A stretch of 64,000 nt of DNA from the NCBI GenBank assembly GCA_963775575.1, contig CAVZJG010000002.1:310001-374000 (forward strand), in the 5' to 3' direction. How positions within the stretch are numbered: the first letter of the stretch is position 1; every line of letters begins with the position of its first letter. Positions 30,397 through 39,261 of the stretch are shown here, one piece after another. A model generated the notes under the pieces. The model was not told where the DNA came from. It saw only the letters and a list, made by a program, of their open reading frames with translations, and searched no databases. Both the position numbers and the translations under genes were made by a program. The DNA comes from Roseiarcus sp963775575 (GTDB taxonomy: Bacteria; Pseudomonadota; Alphaproteobacteria; Rhizobiales; Beijerinckiaceae).

Positions 30397-33168
30397 TCAC
30401 TCGATGCCCGCGCAGACGTCGATCTCGGGCGTGCTGTCGGGATAGCCGGCAAGACGCATCTCCTCGCGGTTCAGTTTGCCGAAGCTGCGCAGCCGCCGCG
30501 TGCAAACTTCGACCACGAGGTCCTGCATCGACATCGTTGCGAAATGCACGTCCCAGATGCGCGCGATGTTGTCCGAGGACGAAGAGATATCCCCTGACGC
30601 CGTGACGACCCGCGAGCCGTAAGGGCTGAAGGCGGCGGAATTCACATGGTCCTCGTGTCCGCGCAGGACCGTGATTTCCTTGCCGCTCGCGGCGTCCCAG
30701 ATACGCGCGGTATTGTCCGAGGACGAAAAGATATTCCCTGACGCCGTGACGACCTGTGAGCCGTTGGGGCTGAAGGCGACGGACCACACTTCATTCTCGT
30801 GCCCGCGCAGGACCATGATCTCCTTGCCCGTGCCGGCGTCCCAGATGCGGGCGGTCTTGTCGTCCGATGCAGTGACGATGCGCGAACCGTCGGGGCTGAA
30901 GGCAGCGGACCGGACAGTGTTCTCGTGTCCGCGCAGGACCGTGATTTCCTTGCCGGTGGCGGCATCCCAGATGCGTGCGGTCTTGTCCCCTGACGCTGTG
31001 ACGATGCGCGAGCCATCGGGGCTGAAAACGGCGGAATGCACTTCGTCCCCGTGCCCGCGCAGGACCGTGATTTCCTTGCCGGTGGCGGCATCCCAGATGC
31101 GTGCGGTCTTGTCACTTGACGCCGTGACGATGCGCAAACCATCGGGGCTAAAGGCGGCGGACGACACGACGCCCTCGTGTCCGCGCAGGACCATGATCTT
31201 CGTGCCTGTCGCGGCGTCCCAGATGCGCCCGGTCTTGTCCCGCGACGCCGTGACGATGCGCGAGCCATCAGGGCTGAAGGCGGCGGAGTTTACCTCGCCC
31301 TCGTGTCCGCGCAGAACCATGATCTTCGTCCCTATCGCGGCGTCCCAGATGCGCGCGGTCTTGTCCCGCGACGCCGTGACGATGCGCGAGCCGTCGAGGC
31401 TGAAGGCGGCGGACTCCACAGGGTTCTCGTGTCCGCGCAGGACCATGATCTCCTTGCCGGTCGCGGCGTCCCAGATGCGCGCGGTTTTGTCATTCGACGA
31501 TGTGACGATACGCGAGCCGTCGGGGCTGAAGGCGGCGGAACGCACGAATTGCCCGTGCCCGCGCAGGACCATGATCTCGTCCGCGGTCGCGGCGTCCCAG
31601 ATGCGGGCGGTCTTGTCGTCTAATGCCGTGACGATGCGCAAACCGTCGGGGCTGAAGGCAGCGGACCACACGCTGCGCTCGTGCCCGCGCAGGACCATGA
31701 TTTCCTTGCCGGTGGCGGCGTCCCAGATGCGCGCGGTCTTGTCCCCTGAGGCTGTGACGATGCGCGAGCCATCGGGGCTGAACGCGGCGGACCACACGGT
31801 CTGCTCGTGTCCGCGCAGGACCATGATCTCCTTGCCGGTGGCGGCGTCCCAGATGCGCGCGGTCTTGTCCCCTGACGCTGTGACGACGCGCGAGCCGTCG
31901 GGGCTGAAGGCGGCGGACTCCACAGGGTTCTCGTGTCCGCGCAGGACCATGATCTCCTTGCCCGTAGCGACGTCCCAGATGCGCGCGGTCTTGTCATCTG
32001 ACGCCGTGACGATGCGCGACCCGTCTGGGCTGAAGGCGGCGGACGCTACCCAGTGCCCGTGCCCGCGCAGGACCATGATCTCCTTGCCCGTGGCGGCGTC
32101 CCAGATGCGGGCGGTCTTGTCGTCCGATGCCGTGACGATGCGCGAACCGTCGGGGCTGAAGGCAGCGGACCGGACAGTGTTCTCGTGTCCGCGCAGGACC
32201 GTGATTTCCTTGCCGGTGGCGGCATCCCAGATGCGCGCGGTCCTGTCATGCGACGCCGTGATGATGCGCGACCCATCGGGGCTGAAGGCGGCGGATAGAA
32301 CATAGTTTTCGTGCCCAGCCAGCATGAGGCGCCAGTCACATTGCGAAACGACAGCAGCCAGCATGGCGGCGGCGCGCGAAGGCTCTGAGGCGCCCTGTTG
32401 GGATTCAAGGTCCCAACGCGCCGCAAGGACCGAGAGCTTGAGCGCAGTATCGCAATTGCCGCGGAGTTGTTCGCCCTCGGCGACTTGGGCGAGCGAATTG
32501 ACCTGGCTCGCAAGGGAAGCCGCCTCCTCCTGGTCGAACGCCGCGCGGCTCGCCGCAATGAACGCCCGGATGGCGTCCGTCGGCTCCGGCGCGCCCGGCG
32601 GGCGCCCAGCGATCCATTGTTCAGCTTCGTCCAGGACTGGCGGGCGCAATAGCAGCCCGTGTGGGTCGGGGCGGCCGGCGGCGTCCCAGCGGCGCGCGTG
32701 CTCGCCGAACTCGGTGTGCTTCCTGATCCACTCGATGTCGGTTTCCAGCGCCTTTGCGAGCTGGTCCATGCGCTCGTCGAAACGCGCCGCGTCATCGAAA
32801 ACTATCCAATTGAGCCGCGACAACGCCGTTGGCGCCGATTCAGGGCTCACCGGTCGGCACACGATCGGCGCGAAGCGCTTGTTGAGCGAGGCCGCGAAGT
32901 CGACCTCCTGCTGGCAAATCGGGGAAGCAACCGACTCGGGACTGAGCACGAACGCGATCGTGTCGGCCTGCACGATCAGCGCCTCGATGCGCTTCCACCA
33001 ATCCTCGAATGCATAGATCTCGGCGCGGTCGAGCAGCGGCTCGAACCCGCGCGCCTTCAGCGCCGCTTCGAGACGGTCGGCAAAGACCATGTCGCTGCGC
33101 GAATAGGAGATGAAGACCTTGGCCTTGCGCTCCGTGCGCGCCGTCTCAGAAGCGCCGTTCGTCATCAT
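30397..33168 (-). CDS. TIR-domain protein with 14 WD40 repeats
   Basis: 923 aa. Residues 15-150 form a TIR domain: KVFISYSRSDMVFADRLEAA, ARGFEPLLDRAEIY, VLSPESVASPICQQEVDFA (the Glu here is in the position of the catalytic Glu of NAD-cleaving TIRs). A helical linker (150-285) follows, then fourteen WD40 units of 42 residues, almost identical (LRGHENTVRSAAFSPDGSRI, VTASDDKTARIWDAATGKEI), enough for two seven-blade propellers. The last two blades carry a six-residue insertion. Start: GGGGAG precedes ATGATG. A lone gene flanked by repeats. TIR-WD40 proteins are found in signalling and suspected immune roles; the trigger is unknown. Confidence 0.88.
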   Translation of the reverse strand: MMTNGASETARTERKAKVFISYSRSDMVFADRLEAALKARGFEPLLDRAEIYAFEDWWKRIEALIVQADTIAFVLSPESVASPICQQEVDFAASLNKRFAPIVCRPVSPESAPTALSRLNWIVFDDAARFDERMDQLAKALETDIEWIRKHTEFGEHARRWDAAGRPDPHGLLLRPPVLDEAEQWIAGRPPGAPEPTDAIRAFIAASRAAFDQEEAASLASQVNSLAQVAEGEQLRGNCDTALKLSVLAARWDLESQQGASEPSRAAAMLAAVVSQCDWRLMLAGHENYVLSAAFSPDGSRIITASHDRTARIWDAATGKEITVLRGHENTVRSAAFSPDGSRIVTASDDKTARIWDAATGKEIMVLRGHGHWVASAAFSPDGSRIVTASDDKTARIWDVATGKEIMVLRGHENPVESAAFSPDGSRVVTASGDKTARIWDAATGKEIMVLRGHEQTVWSAAFSPDGSRIVTASGDKTARIWDAATGKEIMVLRGHERSVWSAAFSPDGLRIVTALDDKTARIWDAATADEIMVLRGHGQFVRSAAFSPDGSRIVTSSNDKTARIWDAATGKEIMVLRGHENPVESAAFSLDGSRIVTASRDKTARIWDAAIGTKIMVLRGHEGEVNSAAFSPDGSRIVTASRDKTGRIWDAATGTKIMVLRGHEGVVSSAAFSPDGLRIVTASSDKTARIWDAATGKEITVLRGHGDEVHSAVFSPDGSRIVTASGDKTARIWDAATGKEITVLRGHENTVRSAAFSPDGSRIVTASDDKTARIWDAGTGKEIMVLRGHENEVWSVAFSPNGSQVVTASGNIFSSSDNTARIWDAASGKEITVLRGHEDHVNSAAFSPYGSRVVTASGDISSSSDNIARIWDVHFATMSMQDLVVEVCTRRLRSFGKLNREEMRLAGYPDSTPEIDVCAGIE

Positions 33169-33261
33169 GCAGCTCCCCGCGGACGGTCATGCGCTCCGCC
33201 GCTCGCCGACAAGCCCGGCTTGCCGCCCACTCGCCGCTCAAGGACGCTAGCGGATTCACGC

Positions 33262-33438
33262 ATTTTCGAAGCCTGCGGCCAATCGCCGGGCCCCTCACCC
33301 TGCCTCTCCCCGCTACGCGGGGAGAGGGGCGCGCGGCGCCGGTCTTCTCCTCTCCCCGCGCCTTCCCCCGCCAAAACGCTTCGCGTTTGCGGCGGAAAGG
33401 CAGGGTGAGGGGCGCGGGTGAGTTTCCGCGCTGTCGCC
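33262..33438. repeat. dispersed 175-bp element, copy 1
   Basis: Contains CCCTCACCCTGCCTCTCCCC, a GGGGAGAGG complement, CGCAAACGCGAAGCG-type hairpin and matching flanks GAAGCCTGCGGCCAATC and GAGTTTCCGC. The whole unit recurs inverted at 41407-41580. Confidence 0.8.
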
Positions 33439-33846
33439 GAGATGTGTGAATGCCGTAGGCTTAACGACGGAGACCGAGCGCGTCGCGACAGCGGCTCGAA
33501 TTGTTCCTTCGCCTTTCGTCGTGAGCCGCGGCGCCGAAAGGCGTCGCAGGCACGATTGCGAAAGTCCGATCGCATCGTGGCCGGCGATGCGAACCGCGCC
33601 AGCATCCCCCAGGACACGCCCGTAAGCCCCCTTCGCGTTGCTTCCTTCACTACGCCGGCACGGATGTCGCGGCAACCGCCGCTCATTCCGCCCGGTCTGG
33701 CCAAAAGCGCCGCACATAAGTAGCTTGGCTCAAGAGCATGATGTCTTTAGATTGAAACAGACCTTCGCCGTCATTGCTTCGCTGTCGCTCGCAATGACGG
33801 CTGAGACGAATCGAATTAAGGACGTCAGGCTTTAGCGCGCGGAGGC
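33439..33846. other. intergenic region without a supported gene
   Basis: About 400 bp. A small palindrome (TCATTGCTTCGC..GCAATGACGG, about 33770-33800) is present. Open frames here are short and Arg/Pro-rich, and I do not support them. Confidence 0.4.
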
Positions 33847-34214
33847 CGCTCATGCCGTCGATCCCCAACGCCGACGTCAGAATCGCGATCGTCATGGCCG
33901 CTGTGGTGTTGACTTTCGGACTGGCCAGCCGGTGGCGCGGGGCGTCCAGCGATGCGTCGCAGCGGCCGCCGCGATGGCGCGTGGGAGCGCTGTTCCTCGG
34001 CATCGTCATTATCGTCGTCATGCTATTGCCGCGAACGCGCTAGGAGCGAAGCGATGGTGCGCCTCAATCGAATCTACACTCGCATCGGCGACGACGGAAC
34101 GACCGGGCTCGGCGACGGCGAGCGGCGGCAAAAGTTCGACGCGCGCGTCGCCGCCTACGGCGAAGTCGACAAGGCCAATTGCGCGATCGGCCTGGCGCGC
34201 GCCGCGACGCGCGA
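33847..34214. repeat. 368-bp direct repeat, copy 1
   Basis: From CCGCTCATGCCGTCG to GCCGCGACGCGCGA, about 96 percent identical by eye to 37221-37588. It carries the twin-transmembrane gene and the first 53 codons of an adenosyltransferase gene. Confidence 0.9.
33852..34043 (+). CDS. twin-transmembrane small protein, duplicate copy
   Basis: 63 aa with two membrane helices (ADVRIAIVMAAVVLTFGLAS and WRVGALFLGIVIIVVMLLP) separated by a basic Ser/Arg loop. It differs from the copy at 37227 at only a few residues. This small family usually lies just before the cob(I)alamin adenosyltransferase gene. This copy precedes only a chimeric remnant, so it is probably a by-product of the 368-bp duplication. 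Function unknown. Confidence 0.7.
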   Translation: MPSIPNADVRIAIVMAAVVLTFGLASRWRGASSDASQRPPRWRVGALFLGIVIIVVMLLPRTR

Positions 34215-34359
34215 GGCCGGCGATCGTGAACGCCTGGCCGAATTACGTCGCTCGACGCGCCCGCGCATGGCGGCCTCGTCGCTATGCGACGGGGCCGCCT
34301 TCGCCCGCAAGTTCGAAGCCGCCTTCCGCCGGATGTGGCGGCGCTGGCGCCAGGCTTAA
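34054..34359 (+). pseudogene. chimeric ORF: adenosyltransferase N-terminus joined to a glycosyltransferase C-terminus
   Basis: 101 aa. Residues 1-53 (MVRLNRIYTRIGDDGTTGLG and onward to ARAATRE) copy the start of the adenosyltransferase at 37429. After the repeat boundary at 34214 the frame continues as ERLAELRRSTRPRMAASSLC and FARKFEAAFRRMWRRWRQA, which resembles the extreme C-terminus of TPR/GT41 (OGT, SPINDLY-like) glycosyltransferases. It looks like the scar of a recombination that joined a duplicated gene start to the end of a lost glycosyltransferase gene. No complete active site of either enzyme is present. Confidence 0.72.
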
Positions 34360-34813
34360 GTTAATCAATATCGGTATCGCGTCAGCGCCGCGGCGGTGCG
34401 AAAGCGCGGTCGCTGAGCGGCCGCCGCAATTAAGGAGGCTCGACGCGTGCCTCCCGTGGGGTTTGACGGGCCGTGTGGTCGAGTGGCGAGTTGAGGTTCG
34501 CCTTCGGATGGCGGCCACCTCTGTTGGACCCGCCGCTCGCTATCTGGACTTCTCGCGCCCGCCTCCGCGCCGAAGATTTTCGCTGGGCGCCCGTTGCGGA
34601 AACAGGCGATCTGCGTCTTAGTAATCACAACCGTGATAAGTCTTGCGTGTGGCAGAGCGTCGGGGCGGCCGAAAATGTGGCGACCGCGCATGGCGCGGGC
34701 GACGGGGCAAGATTCGGCTGGCGGGCCACAACTGGCGGCTCGCAACCTGCGTGGGCGAAGGTCCTTACCGCCGAGTTCGGAGGCGATCAGGCCGCAATCG
34801 TGCGAGGTGAAGT
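34360..34813. other. intergenic or decayed region before the methyltransferase
   Basis: 454 bp with lower coding signal and no recognisable protein. GGGGAAG-type promoters were not identified. AGGTGAAGT lies just before the methyltransferase ATG at 34814. Confidence 0.4.
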
Positions 34814-37060
34814 ATGCCGAGGTTCGATCCGAACACGATGCTCGGGCCGCTGGAGCGGCTGCGCAACCACGGTGTTCGCTACGGCACGGTAATCGATATT
34901 GGCTGCGCCGATGGGCATCTGTTCCTCGAGCTGCAATCGCTGGGACTTGTGCCTGGCGCGGCGCCAATCAACATCGACGCCAACGCGTTATACGAGGAGT
35001 CGCTGAAGGCAATCCGTGACGTGGTCGGCGGCCATTACAAAATCTGTGCGATCACCGATCATATCGGCGAGATTGAGATCACCACTTCGGCGCATCCCTA
35101 TTGGTCGTCGCTGCGACCTGCAGGCGATCCGTACTCGCGCCGCATCAATGATTTGATCGACGGCAAGGTCACTGTGCCGGCGACCACGCTGGACACGCTG
35201 GCGCGCGAACTCGCGCTGGCGCCGCCGTTCTTGCTCAAGCTCGACGGACAGGGCGCCGAGGAAAGCGTGCTACGCGGCGCCAGCGAGATGCTGCAGAATT
35301 GTGAGGCCGTAATCTGCGCGGCCGACATCGAGGACTTCCAGAACCTCAACCGGACGCTCGTGGACGCCGGATTCTTTCTTTATGATATGACAGAGTTGCA
35401 ACGCCTGAGTAATGGAACGCTCGGCTGGTTCTATCCAATCTATGTCAACAACAGGTTGGCGAAATTGCAGCCGAATTCGTTCTCGGACCCCCGGCAGAAC
35501 GACGATGTGATCCGACGGCAAGTCGAACGTCGGCAACAGATACTGAAGTCGAACGCCGAACACCTCGAGCGGCTGCGAACCGCCGGCAGGCCGGTCTCGG
35601 CGGCGAGCGCGCCGCAAGGAACTCTCGAAGTGCGGCTTCGTGATGGAATGACCATCGCCGCGCCGGCGACATTGTCGGCCATCACCAGCTACGTCCTTCT
35701 GGAGCAGGAGCAATGGTTCGAAAAGGAGATCGATCTCCTGCGCGGTTTTCTCCGGCCGGGGATGAACGCCGTCGATATCGGCGCCAACCTCGGACTATAC
35801 AGCCTGCCGATGGCTCGTCTGGTCGGCCCGGGCGGCCGTGTCTTCGCGTATGAGCCCGGAACCGAAGCGCGGCAGTTGTTGGAACGCAGCCGCGCCCTCA
35901 ATGGCGTCGATAATCTCGAAATTGTCGGCGCCGCGGTTTCTGATCGCGAAAGAGAAGGACGTCTCGCCTTCGCCGCCTCGAGCGAATTGCGCGCGCTCGC
36001 GACCGCCGACGATGGCGAACCGGTCCACATCACCAGCCTCGATGTGGAGAGCGGCGCCCGCGCATGGCCGTCGATCGATTTCGTCAAAATTGACGCCGAA
36101 GGCGAAGAGGAGCGGATCATCGCGGGCGGGCGCACTTTTTTCGCCGAGCATTCCCCTTTGACGATGTTCGAGATCAAGGCCGGCGACAAAGTGAACGAGC
36201 GGCTGTTGGAGCTTTTTCCGACTCTCGGCTATCGCGTGTTTCGCCTGCTTCCAGGGGCGCCCATTCTGGTCCCACAAGACGCGTCGCAGCCGATGGATGG
36301 ATACGAACTCAATCTGTTCGCTGCGAAGCCGGACCGTGTGAGCGCCCTTTCCCGACAGCGCCTTCTGGCGGAGACCATTCCGCAATGGACGCCCGGCGCC
36401 GGCGATCGAAGACGCGCCGCGGCATTCTGGCGGCGTCAAGAGTTCGCGTCTCCGGCGACAGTTTCCCGTTCGAACGGCGTATCCCCGGAAACCGGTTATC
36501 AGGATTGTCTCGCCGCCTACGCCGTATGGCGCAGCCCGGATCGGTCGGTTGCGACACGTTGCGCCGCGCTGGCGTTCGCACTTCAAAATCTTCGCTTCCT
36601 CTGCGCACGGGCTTGCACGGCCGAACGCGCATCGACGTGGGCTCGCGTTGCGTGGGAATGGGGCGCGCGCAGCGAATGCGTCGCGGTCTTGCGGCAGCTT
36701 CTTCCAATGCTGCAAAGAACGCCGTTTCCGCTCAGCGAGCCGTTTTGGCCGGCGAGTCCGAGGTTTGACGACATCGCTCCGGGAAGCCAGCCGAAGGATT
36801 GGTTCGCTGTCGCGGCTGCCGAGCAATTCGAGCGAACCTTCAGTTTCTCGTCGGCGTTCGGCGGCGCCTCGCCGGCGCTTTCGTGGCTATGCCGCCAAAA
36901 TCTCGTCAGCGCGGAAATGGAGCGTCGGCGAATTCTCCTCGCCGCGCGGGCGGGCCAACGGCCGGTCGTGCCGGAACGGCTTCGCGTCATCGCGCCGGAC
37001 AACTGCAACGCGGAAATCTGGCGCGCAGGCCTGGTTCCGGGCACGGCGCTTGGGACGTGA
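34814..37060 (+). CDS. two-domain FkbM-family methyltransferase
   Basis: 748 aa. Two SAM-binding FkbM modules in tandem: the first has VIDIGCADGHLFLELQSLGL (residue 25) and LLKLDGQGAEESVLRGA (residue 138); the second has NAVDIGANLGLYSLPMARLV (residue 318) with DFVKIDAEGEEERIIAGG (about 420). A C-terminal helical region of about 240 residues (after about 510) is unrecognised and may read sugar or peptide substrate. FkbM enzymes O-methylate sugars or small molecules. The gene is accompanied by the scar of a GT41-type glycosyltransferase, suggesting a former surface-glycan locus. It sits between 368-bp direct repeats. Confidence 0.8.
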   Translation: MPRFDPNTMLGPLERLRNHGVRYGTVIDIGCADGHLFLELQSLGLVPGAAPINIDANALYEESLKAIRDVVGGHYKICAITDHIGEIEITTSAHPYWSSLRPAGDPYSRRINDLIDGKVTVPATTLDTLARELALAPPFLLKLDGQGAEESVLRGASEMLQNCEAVICAADIEDFQNLNRTLVDAGFFLYDMTELQRLSNGTLGWFYPIYVNNRLAKLQPNSFSDPRQNDDVIRRQVERRQQILKSNAEHLERLRTAGRPVSAASAPQGTLEVRLRDGMTIAAPATLSAITSYVLLEQEQWFEKEIDLLRGFLRPGMNAVDIGANLGLYSLPMARLVGPGGRVFAYEPGTEARQLLERSRALNGVDNLEIVGAAVSDREREGRLAFAASSELRALATADDGEPVHITSLDVESGARAWPSIDFVKIDAEGEEERIIAGGRTFFAEHSPLTMFEIKAGDKVNERLLELFPTLGYRVFRLLPGAPILVPQDASQPMDGYELNLFAAKPDRVSALSRQRLLAETIPQWTPGAGDRRRAAAFWRRQEFASPATVSRSNGVSPETGYQDCLAAYAVWRSPDRSVATRCAALAFALQNLRFLCARACTAERASTWARVAWEWGARSECVAVLRQLLPMLQRTPFPLSEPFWPASPRFDDIAPGSQPKDWFAVAAAEQFERTFSFSSAFGGASPALSWLCRQNLVSAEMERRRILLAARAGQRPVVPERLRVIAPDNCNAEIWRAGLVPGTALGT

Positions 37061-37220
37061 CGAGACGGCGCGCCACCCGGAGGCGGCGAAGCTCTTCGCA
37101 ATCGGCGTGGTGGTGGACCGCAGCCGAGAGCGGAAAGTTGTGTCTGGGAAGGTTCGCCCCGCCCGGCTTGGCCATCAGCGCCGCCCCGCTTATAAGCGGC
37201 TTCGCTCCATCGGGTGGGAA

Positions 37221-37588
37221 CCGCTCATGCCGTCGATCCCCAACGCCGACGTCAGAATCGCGATCGTCATGGCCGCCGTGGTCTTGACTTTCGGACTCGC
37301 CAGCCGGTGGCGCGGGGCGTCCGGCGATGCGTCGCAGCGGCCGTCGCGATGGCGCGTGGGAGCGCTGTTCCTCGGCATCGTCATTATCGTCGTCATGCTA
37401 TTGCCGCGAACGCGCTAGGAGCGAAGCGATGGTGCGCCTCAATCGAATCTACACTCGCACCGGCGACGACGGCACGACCGGGCTCGGCGACGGCGAGCGG
37501 CGGCAAAAATTCGACGCCCGCGTCGCCGCCTACGGCGAAGTCGACGAGGCGAATTGCGCGATCGGCGTGGCGCGCGCCGCGACGCGCG
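37221..37588. repeat. 368-bp direct repeat, copy 2
   Basis: Matches 33847-34214 in the same orientation; here the adenosyltransferase gene continues intact, so this is probably the parental copy. Confidence 0.9.
37227..37418 (+). CDS. twin-transmembrane small protein
   Basis: 63 aa, two membrane helices (residues 8-28 and 43-60) with a short basic loop, ending LLPRTR. It lies 10 bp before the adenosyltransferase with AGGAGCG between, a pairing common in this order of bacteria. No function is established. The near-identical duplicate at 33852 lies 3.4 kb upstream. Confidence 0.8.
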   Translation: MPSIPNADVRIAIVMAAVVLTFGLASRWRGASGDASQRPSRWRVGALFLGIVIIVVMLLPRTR

Positions 37589-38022
37589 ACGATCCGCGCC
37601 TCGCCGCGATCGACGCGACGCTGGCGCGCGCCCAGAACGATCTCTTCGATCTCGGCGCCGACCTCTGCGCGCCGCCGGCGCAGGGCCACGCCGATGCGCG
37701 GCTGCGTGTCGCGCCGATCCAGGTCGAACGGCTCGAACGCGACATCGACGCCCTCAACGCGGACCTCGAGCCGCTGCGCTCGTTCGTGCTGCCCGGCGGG
37801 ACGGGCGCCGCCGCGGCGCTGCACCAGGCGCGCGCGGTCTGCCGCCGCGCCGAGCGGCGCATCGTCGCGCTGGCGGCGATTCCCGGCGAGGCGGTCGGCG
37901 CGCCGGCGCTTTGCTACATCAATCGGCTGTCGGACTATCTGTTCGTCGCCGCGCGTTACGCCAACGATTCGGGCCGCAGCGACGTCCTGTGGGCGCCCGG
38001 CGCCGGCCAGAGCGAGAAGTGA
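37429..38022 (+). CDS. cob(I)yrinic acid a,c-diamide adenosyltransferase (PduO type)
   Basis: 197 aa enzyme that makes adenosylcobalamin from cob(I)alamin and ATP. PduO-family motifs: RLNRIYTRTGDDGTTGLGDG (the ATP-binding N-terminus), DEANCAIGVARAA, NDLFDLGADLC, FVLPGGTGAAAALHQARAVC, RRAERRIVAL and YINRLSDYLFVAARYAN. The length is normal. AGGAGCG lies before the ATG. The N-terminal third is duplicated at 34054. It is followed 4 bp later by a stub of a FAH-family gene. Confidence 0.93.
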   Translation: MVRLNRIYTRTGDDGTTGLGDGERRQKFDARVAAYGEVDEANCAIGVARAATRDDPRLAAIDATLARAQNDLFDLGADLCAPPAQGHADARLRVAPIQVERLERDIDALNADLEPLRSFVLPGGTGAAAALHQARAVCRRAERRIVALAAIPGEAVGAPALCYINRLSDYLFVAARYANDSGRSDVLWAPGAGQSEK

Positions 38023-38026
38023 GCGG

Positions 38027-38134
38027 ATGAGCCCCTTCCGGTTCGATCCCCCGCCGCCTCCCTCGCTCGCCGTCGACGGCCTCGATCGCCGCGATCCCGT
38101 GGCGCGCGTCTTCCGCGTCGGCGCGAGCGAATGA
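38027..38134 (+). pseudogene. N-terminal stub of a fumarylacetoacetate-hydrolase-family gene
   Basis: 35 codons: MSPFRFDPPPPPSLAVDGLD then RRDPVARVFRVGASE. This resembles the start of FAH-family hydrolases (F-x-F-x-PP...PS-L-x-V, R-R-V-F-C-V-G-R-N-Y). It then stops, and the stop overlaps the anmK start (ATGA at 38131). The hydrolase body is absent. It may now serve only as a translational lead-in for anmK. Confidence 0.55.
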
Positions 38135-39234
38135 ACGGCGCCGGGGACCTCGCCGCCGCGATCGGCGCCATCAGCGGCACCTCGATGGACGGGATCGACG
38201 TCGCGCTGATCCGCAGCGACGGCCGCGCGCGCGTCGAAACGGGCCCCGGCGCGACGTTTCCCTATCCTTCCGACGTCGGCGCGGCGCTGCGCGAAGTCGT
38301 CGCCGACCCGGAGCGCGCGCGAGGGTCGCTCATGCAACTCGAACACGCCGTCACCGACGCGCACGTCGCTGCAATCCAGGCTTTCCTGGAAAAGTTCGCC
38401 ATCGACCGGCGGAGCGTCGCGGCAGTCGGGCTGCACGGCCAGACGGTGCTGCATCGGCCACGCGAAAAATTGACCCGCCAGCTCGGCGACGGCGCGCGCG
38501 CCGCCAAGGCGCTGGGAATCGACGTCGTCAACGATTTTCGCGCCGCCGACGTCGCCGCCGGCGGCGAAGGCGCGCCGCTCATTCCCCTCTACCACGCGGC
38601 GATGTGCGCAGGGCTGGAGCGTCCGCTGACGATCGTCAATTGGGGCGGCGTCGGCAACGTCACCTATCTCGGCGCTCGCGGCGAGATCATCGCTTTCGAC
38701 GCCGGCCCGGCCAATGCGCTGATCGACGATTTCGTCGCCGAGCGGCTGGGCGTCGGCTACGACGAGGGCGGCGCGCTGGCGGCGGCCGGACGCGTCGATG
38801 AAGAGCTGGTGGCGCGCTTCATGCGCGACGCCTACTTCGACCGCCCGCCGCCGAAATCGCTCGACCGCAACTATTTTCACCGCCTCGCGGGCGCCGTTCA
38901 GAGCTTGGGCGACGCCGACGGCGCGGCGACGCTCGCCGCCTTCACCGTCGAAGCGACCGCGGCGGCGGAGCGGCATTTCCCGGCGAAGGCGCCGCGCTGG
39001 CTGGTCTGCGGCGGGGGACGGCGCAACCTGACGCTGATGCGCGCGCTCGCAGCGCGTTTAGCGGCGCGCGTCGAGCCGATCGAGGCGATCGGCTACGACG
39101 GCGGCGTGGTGGAGGCGCAGGGCTTCGCCTATCTCGCGCTGCGCTCGCGCCAGGGGCTGCCGATCTCCCTGCCGACGACGACCGGAGCGCCACGGCCGCT
39201 GACCGGCGGAGTCTCATGGCCGGCGAAGCCGTAA
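38131..39234 (+). CDS. anmK: anhydro-N-acetylmuramic acid kinase
   Basis: 367 aa enzyme that opens and phosphorylates anhMurNAc to MurNAc-6-P in peptidoglycan recycling. Family motifs: AAIGAISGTSMDGIDVALIR (residues 7-26), GLHGQTVLHRP, GEGAPLIPLYHAAMCAG, TIVNWGGVGNVTYLG, FDAGPANALIDDFVAERLG, and WLVCGGGRRNLTLMRAL. The length is as expected. Together with the GlcNAc-6-P deacetylase at 6.0 kb it points to cell-wall sugar reuse. Confidence 0.94.
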   Translation: MNGAGDLAAAIGAISGTSMDGIDVALIRSDGRARVETGPGATFPYPSDVGAALREVVADPERARGSLMQLEHAVTDAHVAAIQAFLEKFAIDRRSVAAVGLHGQTVLHRPREKLTRQLGDGARAAKALGIDVVNDFRAADVAAGGEGAPLIPLYHAAMCAGLERPLTIVNWGGVGNVTYLGARGEIIAFDAGPANALIDDFVAERLGVGYDEGGALAAAGRVDEELVARFMRDAYFDRPPPKSLDRNYFHRLAGAVQSLGDADGAATLAAFTVEATAAAERHFPAKAPRWLVCGGGRRNLTLMRALAARLAARVEPIEAIGYDGGVVEAQGFAYLALRSRQGLPISLPTTTGAPRPLTGGVSWPAKP

Positions 39235-39261
39235 GGGCGAACCGATCGTCCTGAAACGGCG

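Noticed and set aside
30700..32330. Regular 126-bp repeats that could suggest a tandem-repeat locus or CRISPR
   Set aside because: They encode the WD40 blades in frame; there are no unique spacers.
33932..34621. 229-codon frame overlapping the first 368-bp repeat
   Set aside because: Out of frame with both recognisable parts (twin-TM protein and adenosyltransferase start) and very Arg/Pro-rich.
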